Below are positions 1 through 6,818 of a stretch of DNA of 9,263 nucleotides, piece by piece. The notes below the pieces were generated by a model. It had not been told where the DNA came from. It made no database searches and saw only the letters and a list, made by a program, of their open reading frames with translations. The position numbers and the translations under genes are program-made. Position 1 is the stretch's first letter. Each line of letters starts with the position of its first letter. Source of the stretch: Deltaproteobacteria bacterium (GTDB lineage Bacteria; Desulfobacterota; DSM-4660; Desulfatiglandales; HGW-15); NCBI GenBank assembly GCA_016926135.1, contig JAFGPH010000255.1, positions 1 through 9,263 of the forward strand, in the 5' to 3' direction.

Positions 1-1
1 C

Positions 2-805
2 CCCTTTCCCAACCTGTGGGAAATCGTGGGGGTCTCCGGACAGATGATTCCCTTTGGAATCCCGCCGGTGCAGGAGGCACTCAAGGCACTTATTGAGGCC
101 GGAACCGAGGCCATGAACTGGATCCAGCAGGTCATGGGCTTTGAGATGGGCGCCAGGGCCATGGGTTTTCCCACTGCTATCGGCGGTGCGGCAAAAGCGC
201 CCTTTGACATTCTCGCAGACACCCTGAGAGGCACCCGGGGCATGATGCTCGACATGTTCAGGCGACCGGACATGGTATTGAAAGCCCTGGAAAGGATCAC
301 CCCCCTCTACATCAAGCAGGGCCTGGGCATGGCCAGCTTCGCCGGGAACCCGGTGGTGTTCATGCCCCTGCACAAAGGGGCCGACGGGTTCATGTCCGAT
401 GAGCAGTTCAAAACCTTCTACTGGCCGACCCTGAAGGCGGTCATTCTGGCGCTGGCCGACGAGGGATGCGTGCCCTTCCTGTTCTGTGAAGGCGGCTACA
501 ACACGCGTCTCCAGTACCTGACCGAACTCCCCAAAGGCTCCTGCTTCTGGATATTCGATCGCACGGACATGGCCAAAGCCAAGGAGATGCTGGGCGCCAC
601 TCTGTGCATCGGGGGAAACGTTCCGGCCAGCCTGATTCTCACGGGAACGGCAGAGGAGGTAAAGGCCTACTGCAAGAACCTGATCGATGTGGCAGGCAAG
701 GGCGGGGGTTTTATTATGGCCTTTGGAACGGCCATGGATGAGGGGAAGTCTGAGACCATACACGCCATGATCGATTTCACAAGAGAATATGGTGTGTATC
801 GATAG
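2..805 (+). CDS. URO-D superfamily protein (methyltransferase-like), 5'-truncated by window edge
   Basis: This is the C-terminal 267 residues of a uroporphyrinogen decarboxylase-superfamily protein. The frame is open from the first base, so the GTG at 26 is probably internal and perhaps 100 or more N-terminal residues lie outside. Family signs are the conserved GNVPASLILTGTAEEV segment (visible residues 205-220), followed by a glycine-rich GKGGGFIM strand and a C-terminal AMIDFTREYGVY helix. Relatives such as MtaA, MtbA and CmuA transfer methyl groups to or from corrinoid proteins, and many anaerobes carry uncharacterised paralogues. By eye, the H-x-C...C zinc ligands of MtaA-type enzymes are absent: the matching strand reads LFCEGG (residues 160-165) and the later Cys position reads FGTAM. 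True HemE is unlikely, because HemE conserved stretches are not seen. The gene lies 42 nt upstream of the alcohol dehydrogenase's start, probably in the same transcript. The substrate is unknown. Confidence 0.8.
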   Translation, partial: PFPNLWEIVGVSGQMIPFGIPPVQEALKALIEAGTEAMNWIQQVMGFEMGARAMGFPTAIGGAAKAPFDILADTLRGTRGMMLDMFRRPDMVLKALERITPLYIKQGLGMASFAGNPVVFMPLHKGADGFMSDEQFKTFYWPTLKAVILALADEGCVPFLFCEGGYNTRLQYLTELPKGSCFWIFDRTDMAKAKEMLGATLCIGGNVPASLILTGTAEEVKAYCKNLIDVAGKGGGFIMAFGTAMDEGKSETIHAMIDFTREYGVYR

Positions 806-835
806 CCTTCACCCAAATCATCTGGACCCTATGAA

Positions 836-841
836 AGGAGG
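836..841 (+). promoter_or_regulatory. Shine-Dalgarno of the alcohol dehydrogenase gene
   Basis: A consensus AGGAGG ends 6 nt before the ATG at 848. It is only next to the in-frame GTG at 842, so it cannot serve that codon. It fixes the start at 848. Confidence 0.8.
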
Positions 842-847
842 GTGCAT

Positions 848-1954
848 ATGAAGATCAAGGCCGCAGTTGTTTCTGAAGCGGGAGGGAAGTTCCATATGGA
901 ACAACTGGAACTCAGCGAGCCTGGCGACCATGAGGTGCAGGTCAAGATCGTCGGTGCCGGCATCTGTCACACGGATTTTGCCGGCCGCGATCAGCATTTG
1001 CCGATTCCACCCGAGCGCTCCATGCCGATTGTGCTTGGACACGAAGGGGCCGGCGTGGTTGAAAAGGCGGGGTCGCGGGTCACGAAGGTAAAACCGGGGG
1101 ACCACGTAGTGTTGACCTGGGACTCCTGCGGCGCATGCTCCTCATGCAAAGCGGGCAAGGACCCCTACTGCCTGAATTTTTTCCTCCACAATTTCAACGG
1201 GGCACGCACGGATGGCACGCCCACCCTGCGAAAGGGCGATCAAGTCATCCATGGATCCTTTTTCAGCCAGTCTTCTTTTGCAACCCATGCGCTGGCCAAT
1301 GAAAGGAATGTCGTGAAGGTGCGGACGGACGTGCCGATCGAAATCCTTGGCCCCCTGGCTTGCGGTGTCCAGACCGGGGCCGGCGCCGTCATCAACAACC
1401 TTCAACCGAGGGCAGGGGCGACCATCGCGATCTTTGGTGTGGGCACGGTCGGGATGAGCGCTGTTCTTGCGGCGGTTGTCGTGGGCTGTACCACCATTAT
1501 CGCGGTGGATATCATCCCCGAACGCCTCAAGGCGGCCAAGGAGTTTGGCGCAACCCATGCCATCGACGCCAGCAAGGAGGATCCGGTCAAGGCCATCCGG
1601 GATATCACCGGCGGGGGCGCGGAGTTCACCCTGGAGTGCGTGGGCAGCCCCAATGTGTTTCGGCAGGCGGTAGATTCCCTGCCCCTCTGCGGGGTATGCG
1701 GACTCCTGGGGGTGGTGCCGCCCGGCACCCCGGTTGAACTGGACATGGACTTGATCATGAACGGGAGAACGATCCGGGGAATCATCGAGGGGGACTCCAT
1801 ACCGGACCTTTTTATTCCCAGGCTGATCGAATTATACAAACAGGGCCGGTTACCCTTTGACCGGATGATCACCTTCTATCCCTTTGACGAAATCAACAAG
1901 GCCGTGGAGGATATGGAAAGGGGACGGGTGATCAAACCCGTTCTGCGCCTATAA
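848..1954 (+). CDS. Zn-dependent alcohol dehydrogenase, aryl/benzyl-alcohol dehydrogenase type
   Basis: A complete 368-residue medium-chain dehydrogenase/reductase that should oxidise a primary alcohol to an aldehyde with NAD+. Catalytic zinc ligands are visible as Cys40 (GICHTDF), His65 (GHEGAGV) and Cys172 (PLACGVQTG). The structural zinc lobe has Cys94, Cys97, Cys100 and Cys108. The Rossmann fold carries GVGTVG at 197-202, and Asp221 ends the second strand (IAVDI), which predicts NAD+ over NADP+. The LACGVQTGAGAV segment and overall layout resemble benzyl-alcohol dehydrogenases (XylB/AreB-like), so an aromatic or allylic alcohol is a reasonable guess. Glutathione-dependent formaldehyde dehydrogenase is a related alternative. 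The start at ATG 848 is chosen over GTG 842 because of Shine-Dalgarno placement. The gene sits between the URO-D homologue and the ABC transporter genes, 77 nt before livK, which suggests a catabolic unit. Family is certain; substrate is inferred. Confidence 0.9.
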   Translation: MKIKAAVVSEAGGKFHMEQLELSEPGDHEVQVKIVGAGICHTDFAGRDQHLPIPPERSMPIVLGHEGAGVVEKAGSRVTKVKPGDHVVLTWDSCGACSSCKAGKDPYCLNFFLHNFNGARTDGTPTLRKGDQVIHGSFFSQSSFATHALANERNVVKVRTDVPIEILGPLACGVQTGAGAVINNLQPRAGATIAIFGVGTVGMSAVLAAVVVGCTTIIAVDIIPERLKAAKEFGATHAIDASKEDPVKAIRDITGGGAEFTLECVGSPNVFRQAVDSLPLCGVCGLLGVVPPGTPVELDMDLIMNGRTIRGIIEGDSIPDLFIPRLIELYKQGRLPFDRMITFYPFDEINKAVEDMERGRVIKPVLRL

Positions 1955-2018
1955 CAAAACTGCACAGATTACAGGTGAGAAGGGATTGTTTGGAACCAGG
2001 CTCAGGACTATTCTGGAG

Positions 2019-2024
2019 AGGAGG
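2019..2024 (+). promoter_or_regulatory. Shine-Dalgarno of the binding-protein gene
   Basis: AGGAGG lies 7 nt before ATG 2032. It identifies that ATG as the start rather than the in-frame GTG at 1975, which would add 19 residues in front of an otherwise perfect signal peptide. Confidence 0.8.
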
Positions 2025-2031
2025 GTCAAAA

Positions 2032-3264
2032 ATGAAAAATAGAGTCCTTGTCGGTTTGATCGTGTTTACGGCACTTGCGGTGTTCTCTGTCAGTGCTGCA
2101 CTCGCCAAGAGTCAGGCGCCGAAGGACAAGATCGTCATCGGCCAGGCCATCGCGCTCTCAGGTCCGCTTGCGGGCGGCGTTGCCATAGCAGGAGGCCCGA
2201 TCTACGAGCTATGGGTTGAGGAGGTGAATAAGAAAGGCGGCATATATGTGAAGGAGTATGGCAAGAAACTGCCTGTTGAACTGAAAAGATACGACGACAA
2301 AAGCGATATAGGAACCATGACGAACCTGCTGGAAAAGCTGATTCTGGAGGACAAGGTTGATTTTGTCTTTCCACCCTGGGGCACTGCCTGGCTCTTTGCC
2401 GCCGCCCCTATCGCCAACAAATACGGCTACATTATGATCGGCGGCCCTGGCGGCGCCTTGAAACTCAAGGAGATCAACCTGCCCTACTTCTTCCAGGTCC
2501 TGAATTTCTCCGACACCCAGGCGCCGGCCCTTGCCGCCATTTTCAAGGAAGCCGGAGTGAAGTCCGTGGCCGTTGCCTACCGAGGAGATCTTCACGGCAT
2601 CGAATATGGCAATGCCATGGTGCCGCTGATCAAAAAGGAGAAAATCGAAGTCAAGATGAACAAGAGCTATCCCCCGGGGATCAAGGATCTGTCGCCCGTG
2701 CTGAAGGAAGCCAAGTCCCTTGGGGTCGATGCCTTTGTCGCTGCCTGTTACCCTGATGGCGGCATGCTGTTTACCAGCCAGGCCATGGAGCTTGGCATCA
2801 ACTTCAATGCCTTCTTCCTCACCGTCTTACCCTTTTCCCCCAACCTCTACAGGGACAATTTCGGCGTGAATGCGGTGGAAGGGGTCATGGGGGGCGGTGC
2901 CTGGAACGCGAAAACCTCTCCCGGGGCAAAGGAACTCGTTGACAAATTCAAGGCTCGCTTCAAGGTGGAACCCGACTACTGGGGAGGCCTGTTCTACTGG
3001 TCCTCGCTCCAGCATTTCCAGCAGGCTATCGAGAAGGCAGGGACCCTGGATCAGAAAAAGATAAGGGATATCATGGCCAAGGAGAAGTTCGAGACCGCGC
3101 TGGGATCTTTCTGGTATGACAAGAATCGATACTTTGTAAATCACCCGGGTGAGATAGGACAGTGGCAGAAAGGTGTCTTTGAGGTCATAGACCCCGGGAA
3201 AAGACGTACCGCGCCGCCTCTCTATCCCAAGCCGGCTTGGCCCAAACCAAAGCCAAAGAAGTAG
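2032..3264 (+). CDS. livK: Branched-chain amino acid-type ABC transporter, periplasmic substrate-binding protein
   Basis: A 410-residue exported binding protein of the LivK/Peripla_BP_6 type, the ligand-capturing component of the transporter encoded downstream. Residues 1-25 form a Sec signal peptide: MKNR, a hydrophobic core, then SAALA with cleavage before Lys26. No lipobox Cys is present, so it should be soluble in the periplasm. The mature protein begins KIVIGQAIALSGPLAGG (33-49), the typical first strand and ligand loop. Later family landmarks are GGPGGAL (137-143), KDLSPVLKEAKSLGVDAFV (218-236) and a C-terminal ALGSFWYDKN region (356-365). The tail is unusually rich in Pro and Lys (PKPAWPKPKPKK, 399-410). 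Proteins of this group occur in many anaerobes that degrade aromatics and need not bind amino acids. Despite the livK label the ligand is unknown; the neighbouring alcohol dehydrogenase hints at an aromatic acid or alcohol. A 139-nt palindromic gap separates it from livH. Confidence 0.88.
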   Translation: MKNRVLVGLIVFTALAVFSVSAALAKSQAPKDKIVIGQAIALSGPLAGGVAIAGGPIYELWVEEVNKKGGIYVKEYGKKLPVELKRYDDKSDIGTMTNLLEKLILEDKVDFVFPPWGTAWLFAAAPIANKYGYIMIGGPGGALKLKEINLPYFFQVLNFSDTQAPALAAIFKEAGVKSVAVAYRGDLHGIEYGNAMVPLIKKEKIEVKMNKSYPPGIKDLSPVLKEAKSLGVDAFVAACYPDGGMLFTSQAMELGINFNAFFLTVLPFSPNLYRDNFGVNAVEGVMGGGAWNAKTSPGAKELVDKFKARFKVEPDYWGGLFYWSSLQHFQQAIEKAGTLDQKKIRDIMAKEKFETALGSFWYDKNRYFVNHPGEIGQWQKGVFEVIDPGKRRTAPPLYPKPAWPKPKPKK

Positions 3265-3280
3265 AAAAGCGTGCGTTATT

Positions 3281-3377
3281 TCAAACAGGCTGTCTCAAAG
3301 GGCACATCACGGTTCGTGGGGAGGCTATCACGATCCGGGAGCGTGTTCCGTGCCTGTTGAACAGCCTGCAGGTTTGA
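3281..3377. repeat. Large imperfect palindrome between livK and livH (probable mRNA structure or MITE/REP-like element)
   Basis: The left arm 3281-3305 pairs with the right arm 3350-3377: TCAAAC/GTTTGA (3281-3286 with 3372-3377), AGGCTGT/ACAGCCT (3287-3293 with 3361-3367), TCAA/TTGA (3295-3298 with 3357-3360), then AG/CT and GCAC/GTGC. This gives about 23 base pairs, broken by single-base bulges at 3294, 3301 and 3356 and a 4-base bulge at 3368-3371. Two smaller hairpins fit inside, CACG/CGTG at 3308-3318 and at 3329-3345, so a branched fold is possible. The inner part also has a diverged direct repeat (ATCACGGTTCG at 3306, ATCACGATCCG at 3327). No T-run follows, so it is not a standard intrinsic terminator. 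It fills nearly all of the livK-livH gap. A role in protecting the livK 3' end or lowering downstream expression, as intercistronic structures do in other binding-protein operons, is inferred. Confidence 0.7.
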
Positions 3378-3403
3378 TCGAATAAGCCGGGAAGTCATTA
3401 TTG

Positions 3404-4273
3404 ATGGTTGCAACGATCCTGGATGTAGTGATAGCCGGCCTACTGATGGGCGGCATCTATGCCCTGATTGCCGTAGGGCTCAGCCTGCAGTATGGAGTTG
3501 CCCGGGTGCTGAACATAGCTCACGGCGAGTTTATCATGCTTGGGGCTTTCATCACCTGGTCACTCTACACCCTCTTGGGCTTTAGCCCTTTGCTTTCTCT
3601 GGCGTTTTGTGGCCCTATCGTGTTCATCATCGGTTACATACTCTATAAGACCCTGTTCACACGCATCAGAACCTCCTCAGCGACGCCCGCTGCCTTTGAG
3701 GGAAACTCCATGTTGGCCTGCTTCGGTCTCCTCTTCATCATTCAGAATGTGGCGATACTCATATGGGGGGCGGACATAAAAGGATACTCCTATCTGGCCT
3801 TCCCCGTCAGTTTCGGAGGTGCAAAATTCGCAGCCAATCGATTGGTGACCCTCGCATTTGCAGTAGTCATCGGTTTGGTCTTTTATCTCTTCCTGGCCCG
3901 CACCCGCCTGGGAAAGGCGATCAGGGCGGCAGCCCAGGACCCTGCGGCCGCGGGACTCATGGGGGTGAATATCAGCCGGGTGCTGGCTTTATGCTTCGGG
4001 TTTGGCGCCCTGATGGCCGGCATCAGCGGTACCCTCTTAAGCATGTCCTACAAGATTCAACCGACCATGGGGCTCGAATACACGATGATCGCCCTTATTG
4101 TGATCGTTCTGGGTGGGTTGGGCAGCATCCCCGGCAGTTTTATCGGGGGGTTCTTACTGGGACTGGTCGGCAGCGTCGTAACCTATTTGCAGCCGGGTCT
4201 ATCCCTTGTCGCCTATTACGTGATCTTTATGCTTCTTCTCCTGGCGAAGCCAACAGGTATTCTGGGAAAGTAG
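3404..4273 (+). CDS. livH: Branched-chain amino acid-type ABC transporter permease, LivH type
   Basis: A 289-residue polytopic inner-membrane permease, one half of the transmembrane channel. It opens with the LivH hallmark GLLMGGIYALIAVGLSLQYGVARVLNIAHGEF split over residues 12-43, followed by several hydrophobic helices. The cytoplasmic ATPase-contact loop (EAA-like) reads RAAAQDPAAAGLMGVNISRV at 174-193. The C-terminal half has the usual LIVIVLGGLGSIPGSFIGG run (231-249). An in-frame TTG at 3401 directly precedes the ATG. A weak GGGAAG at 3389-3394 could serve either, and ATG 3404 is preferred as the commoner start. The gene ends 4 nt before livM, indicating coupled translation, and should pair with LivM as a heterodimer energised by LivG and LivF. 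It is separated from livK by a structured gap, so its level may differ from that of the binding protein. Confidence 0.92.
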   Translation: MVATILDVVIAGLLMGGIYALIAVGLSLQYGVARVLNIAHGEFIMLGAFITWSLYTLLGFSPLLSLAFCGPIVFIIGYILYKTLFTRIRTSSATPAAFEGNSMLACFGLLFIIQNVAILIWGADIKGYSYLAFPVSFGGAKFAANRLVTLAFAVVIGLVFYLFLARTRLGKAIRAAAQDPAAAGLMGVNISRVLALCFGFGALMAGISGTLLSMSYKIQPTMGLEYTMIALIVIVLGGLGSIPGSFIGGFLLGLVGSVVTYLQPGLSLVAYYVIFMLLLLAKPTGILGK

Positions 4274-4277
4274 AGAA

Positions 4278-5228
4278 ATGGAACTTCCAAGGCTCATGTC
4301 TAAGAAATCATTCACATTTGGCCTGCCTTTTTTGATTTTGATTTTGACGGCCATCTTGCCTCAATATGCCACGAGGTACACGGTCGTACTGATGACCAGC
4401 ATCTTCATGTATATGGTCATTACGCTCAGCTGGACTCTGTTCTCCGGTCCAACCGGCTACGTCTCGCTGGCGCCGGCGGCATTCTTCGGGGTCGGCGTGT
4501 ATACCTCGGCCCTTCTCGGGTTTGTCTTGCCACTGGCCGTTGTTATCGGTACGGGTGGCCTGGCCAGCTCGTGTCTTGCCCTTGTCGTAGGCGCCCTGAC
4601 CCTGCGGCTAAGGGGCATCTATTTCGTCATGTTCACCTTCGGTCTCGTTGAACTTCTCTTGCATTTCGTCCTGTGGTGGGAAGTGAACGTCACGGGCACG
4701 ACCGGCCGCGTGGTTCCCACGGTGGATAACACGACCGTTTACTACCTCATGCTGACCATTCTTGTGCTCGTCATCCTTACGGCCTACCCTATGAGACATT
4801 CCAGATTCGGGTTGGCCTTGCAGAGCATCGGTGAGTGTGAGGAAGCAGCAGCCCATACGGGTGTCAATGTAACTGTCTTGAAAATCGCCACGTTTGCCGT
4901 CAGCGCATTTTTCATGGGTGCGGCCGGGGCGATCATGGCGACCAGGTGGACCTATATCGACCCAAGGATCGCCTTTAATCCTATCCTTTCTTTTCTGCCG
5001 GTCTTGATGGCCATCTTTGGCGGCATGGGACAGCTTTATGGCCCAATCATAGGTGCCGCCATCTTCACCTACCTCGAAGAATTCCTGATCACCAAGTTCC
5101 CCTACCACTATATGCTCATTTTCGGCATCATCATGGTAGTGGCTATCTCATACATGCCTGAGGGACTTGTAGGATTGGCACAGAAGTTATGGAAAGGAGT
5201 TTCAAGGGCAAAACATGCCGATACTTGA
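4278..5228 (+). CDS. livM: Branched-chain amino acid-type ABC transporter permease, LivM type
   Basis: A 316-residue second permease subunit of the HAAT-family transporter. After a short basic N-terminus, hydrophobic helices begin near residue 14. Family landmarks are SGPTGYVSLAPAAFFGVGVY (56-75), the LRLRGIYFVMFTFGLVE segment (109-125), and the cytoplasmic ATPase-docking loop LQSIGECEEAAAHTGVNVTV (181-200). The C-terminal half has AIFGGMGQLYGPIIGAAIF (245-263). The start at 4278, 4 nt after the livH stop, lacks a strong Shine-Dalgarno and probably relies on translational coupling. ATG 4296 (MSKKSF) is an alternative that would remove six residues. The 3' end overlaps livG by 14 nt. Length and topology are normal for LivM. 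Confidence 0.92.
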   Translation: MELPRLMSKKSFTFGLPFLILILTAILPQYATRYTVVLMTSIFMYMVITLSWTLFSGPTGYVSLAPAAFFGVGVYTSALLGFVLPLAVVIGTGGLASSCLALVVGALTLRLRGIYFVMFTFGLVELLLHFVLWWEVNVTGTTGRVVPTVDNTTVYYLMLTILVLVILTAYPMRHSRFGLALQSIGECEEAAAHTGVNVTVLKIATFAVSAFFMGAAGAIMATRWTYIDPRIAFNPILSFLPVLMAIFGGMGQLYGPIIGAAIFTYLEEFLITKFPYHYMLIFGIIMVVAISYMPEGLVGLAQKLWKGVSRAKHADT

Positions 5229-5946
5229 AGGCAAGGGAGTCACTAAGTATTTTGGAGGGCTTGCGGCCGTTTCCAACGTGGACTTTCATGTGGAGCAAGG
5301 GGAAGCGGTCGGTCTGATTGGTCCCAACGGTGCGGGAAAGACAACGCTGTTCAATTTGATATCCGCCGCTCTCACGCCGAAATCGGGGTCCATAAAGTTC
5401 AAGGGCACAGACATCACCGGCCTGAAGCCTTACAAGATCTGCAGGATGGGGGTGGCAAGGACCTTTCAAACAGTTAAAATCTTCCCCAATATGCCTGCAC
5501 TTAACAATGTCGTACTCGGCTCCTATTTTGGGAGTTCACCCGGGATGACATCCTTGGATGCCGTGAGGAAGGCTTCGGAAATATTGGATTTCGTGGGGTT
5601 GTCCACAGTGATGGCAACGCAGGCCAAAGACCTGACCCTCGCGAACCAGAAGCGGCTTGAGGTGGCCAGGGCATTGGCGACCGATCCCGAAGTCCTGCTG
5701 CTTGATGAAACCATGGCGGGGTTGAACCCCACCGAGGTTGCCCAGGCCATGGAGTTGATCATCAGGATTCGTGATAAGGGTATAACCATTATTATGATCG
5801 AACATGTCATGAAAGCCATCATGGCCCTTTGTGAACGCATCATCGTTCTCCATCATGGTCAGAAGATTGCCGAAGGAACGCCGCAAGGGATTGCCACAAG
5901 CGAAAAGGTCATCAAGCTTTATCTGGGAGAAAAGGCCTGTGCTTGA
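5215..5946 (+). CDS. livG: Branched-chain amino acid-type ABC transporter ATP-binding protein, LivG type
   Basis: A 243-residue cytoplasmic ATPase subunit. Walker A is GPNGAGKTT (36-44), the Q-loop glutamine is Gln85 (ARTFQ), Walker B is EVLLLDE (159-165), and the H-loop is His197 (IMIEH). The signature motif is not LSGGQ but LTLANQ (140-145, within LTLANQKRLEVARAL), so its contribution to the partner's ATP site is non-consensus; related LivG proteins also vary here. LivG type is shown by ARTFQTVKIFPNMPALNNV (81-99) and by MAGLNPTEV (167-175). The start overlaps livM by 14 nt. AAGGG at 5204-5208 sits 6 nt upstream, with a stronger AAGGAG further off at 5194-5199. The 3' end overlaps livF by 8 nt. 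It should form a heterodimer with LivF under the LivHM channel. Confidence 0.93.
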   Translation: MPILEGKGVTKYFGGLAAVSNVDFHVEQGEAVGLIGPNGAGKTTLFNLISAALTPKSGSIKFKGTDITGLKPYKICRMGVARTFQTVKIFPNMPALNNVVLGSYFGSSPGMTSLDAVRKASEILDFVGLSTVMATQAKDLTLANQKRLEVARALATDPEVLLLDETMAGLNPTEVAQAMELIIRIRDKGITIIMIEHVMKAIMALCERIIVLHHGQKIAEGTPQGIATSEKVIKLYLGEKACA

Positions 5947-6643
5947 AGTCAGCAACGTAGACACTTTCTATGGCAGGATTCAGGCATTGTGGGGCGTTTC
6001 TTTGGCAATCCATGAGGCGGAGATAGTCGCCTTGGTGGGCGCCAATGGCGCTGGCAAGACCACACTTCTGAATACCATTTCCGGTTTGCTCCGTCCAACC
6101 TCGGGAAGCATTGAGTTCTGCGGCAAGAGGATAGACGGGTTACACTCTCATCTCATCGTAGAGTTGGGTGTTTCCCATATCCCTGAAGGAAACAGGCTGT
6201 TTCCCGATATGTCGGTGCGTGAGAACCTGGAAATGGGCGCCTATCTCCGGCGGGCATGGAAGCAGAAGAAAGACACCCTTGAGCAGGTCTATCAACTCTT
6301 CCCCAAGTTGAGAGCAAGAGAAGGGCAGTTGGCCCGAACACTGAGCGGAGGTGAGCGGCAAATGGTCGCCATCGCCCGGGGTTTGATGTCAAAGCCCAGA
6401 CTCTGCATCATTGACGAGCCCTCATCCGGTCTGGCGCCGATCGTGGTTGACGAAATATTCCATATCGTGGAGGGGCTCCGCCTCCAGGGGATCGCCATCT
6501 TCCTCATCGAGCAGAATGTCCAGCAGGCCCTGGAGACAGCGGATCGCGGATACGTGATGGAAAATGGACGTATTGTATTGGCGAGAGAGAGTGAAGAGCT
6601 TCTTCGGGAGGAACTCATCAGAAAGGCCTATTTGGGGCTTTAG
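5939..6643 (+). CDS. livF: Branched-chain amino acid-type ABC transporter ATP-binding protein, LivF type
   Basis: A 234-residue second ATPase subunit. The GTG at 5939 is chosen because translation from it starts MLEVSNVDTFYGRIQAL, exactly where LivF proteins begin. A GGGAGA at 5925-5930 gives an 8-nt spacing, and the resulting 8-nt overlap with livG is typical. Longer in-frame starts reach back to 5831 but would only read livG in another frame. Walker A is GANGAGKTT (34-42). The region usually holding the Q-loop reads IPEGNRLFP (81-89), which is normal for LivF. The signature is a full LSGGERQ (135-141), Walker B is LCIIDEPS (155-162), and the H-loop His is replaced by Gln192 in FLIEQN, again characteristic of LivF. 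It is the last intact gene of the transporter operon; 52 nt downstream a MoaD-like remnant starts. Confidence 0.93.
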   Translation: MLEVSNVDTFYGRIQALWGVSLAIHEAEIVALVGANGAGKTTLLNTISGLLRPTSGSIEFCGKRIDGLHSHLIVELGVSHIPEGNRLFPDMSVRENLEMGAYLRRAWKQKKDTLEQVYQLFPKLRAREGQLARTLSGGERQMVAIARGLMSKPRLCIIDEPSSGLAPIVVDEIFHIVEGLRLQGIAIFLIEQNVQQALETADRGYVMENGRIVLARESEELLREELIRKAYLGL

Positions 6644-6695
6644 CATTCCCGACGAAGGCATGGACCGCGTTTTTGATTTCTGAACGGGAACGGGC

Positions 6696-6818
6696 ATGAA
6701 GTTGAAGGTCGAATTGTACGGAACCCTGAGGGAACATTTTCCGGGATACGAACATTCGGGAGGGATGGAGGTGGAGATCCCGGATGGATCAAGGGCCAAA
6801 GAAACACCATACTGCTAG
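6696..6818 (+). pseudogene. Truncated MoaD/ThiS-like sulfur-carrier protein (N-terminal remnant)
   Basis: A 40-codon frame encodes MKLKVELYGTLREHFPG, then a short linker and MEVEIPDGSRAKE (24-36), followed by TPYC and TAG. The first ~36 residues match the opening beta-hairpin of MoaD/ThiS ubiquitin-fold sulfur carriers (usual length about 75-90 residues, ending in Gly-Gly). The rest of the fold and the Gly-Gly tail are missing, and no other frame downstream restores them. It lies 52 nt after livF on the same strand, with a GGGAAC at 6685-6690 as a modest Shine-Dalgarno. In anaerobes such stand-alone MoaD-like proteins often neighbour tungsten aldehyde:ferredoxin oxidoreductases, so the lost downstream DNA may have encoded one; this is inference. 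The stop overlaps the stop of the minus-strand enzyme gene, marking a likely rearrangement point. It is too short to work as a sulfur carrier. Confidence 0.65.

Noticed and set aside
1142..1872. Minus-strand frames of 138 and 156 codons inside the alcohol dehydrogenase gene
   Set aside because: Low-complexity, motif-free translations opposite a complete zinc dehydrogenase with all ligands visible.
1975..2031. GTG 1975 as livK start
   Set aside because: It would place 19 residues before a complete signal peptide; AGGAGG 7 nt before ATG 2032 decides the start.
3265..3403. Intrinsic terminator after livK
   Set aside because: The stem is long and bulged, and no T-run follows the right arm; livH continues the transporter operon just downstream.
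5831..5938. N-terminal extension of LivF to ATG 5831
   Set aside because: The added residues only read the livG 3' end in another frame. LivF similarity begins exactly at GTG 5939, which has good spacing to a Shine-Dalgarno.
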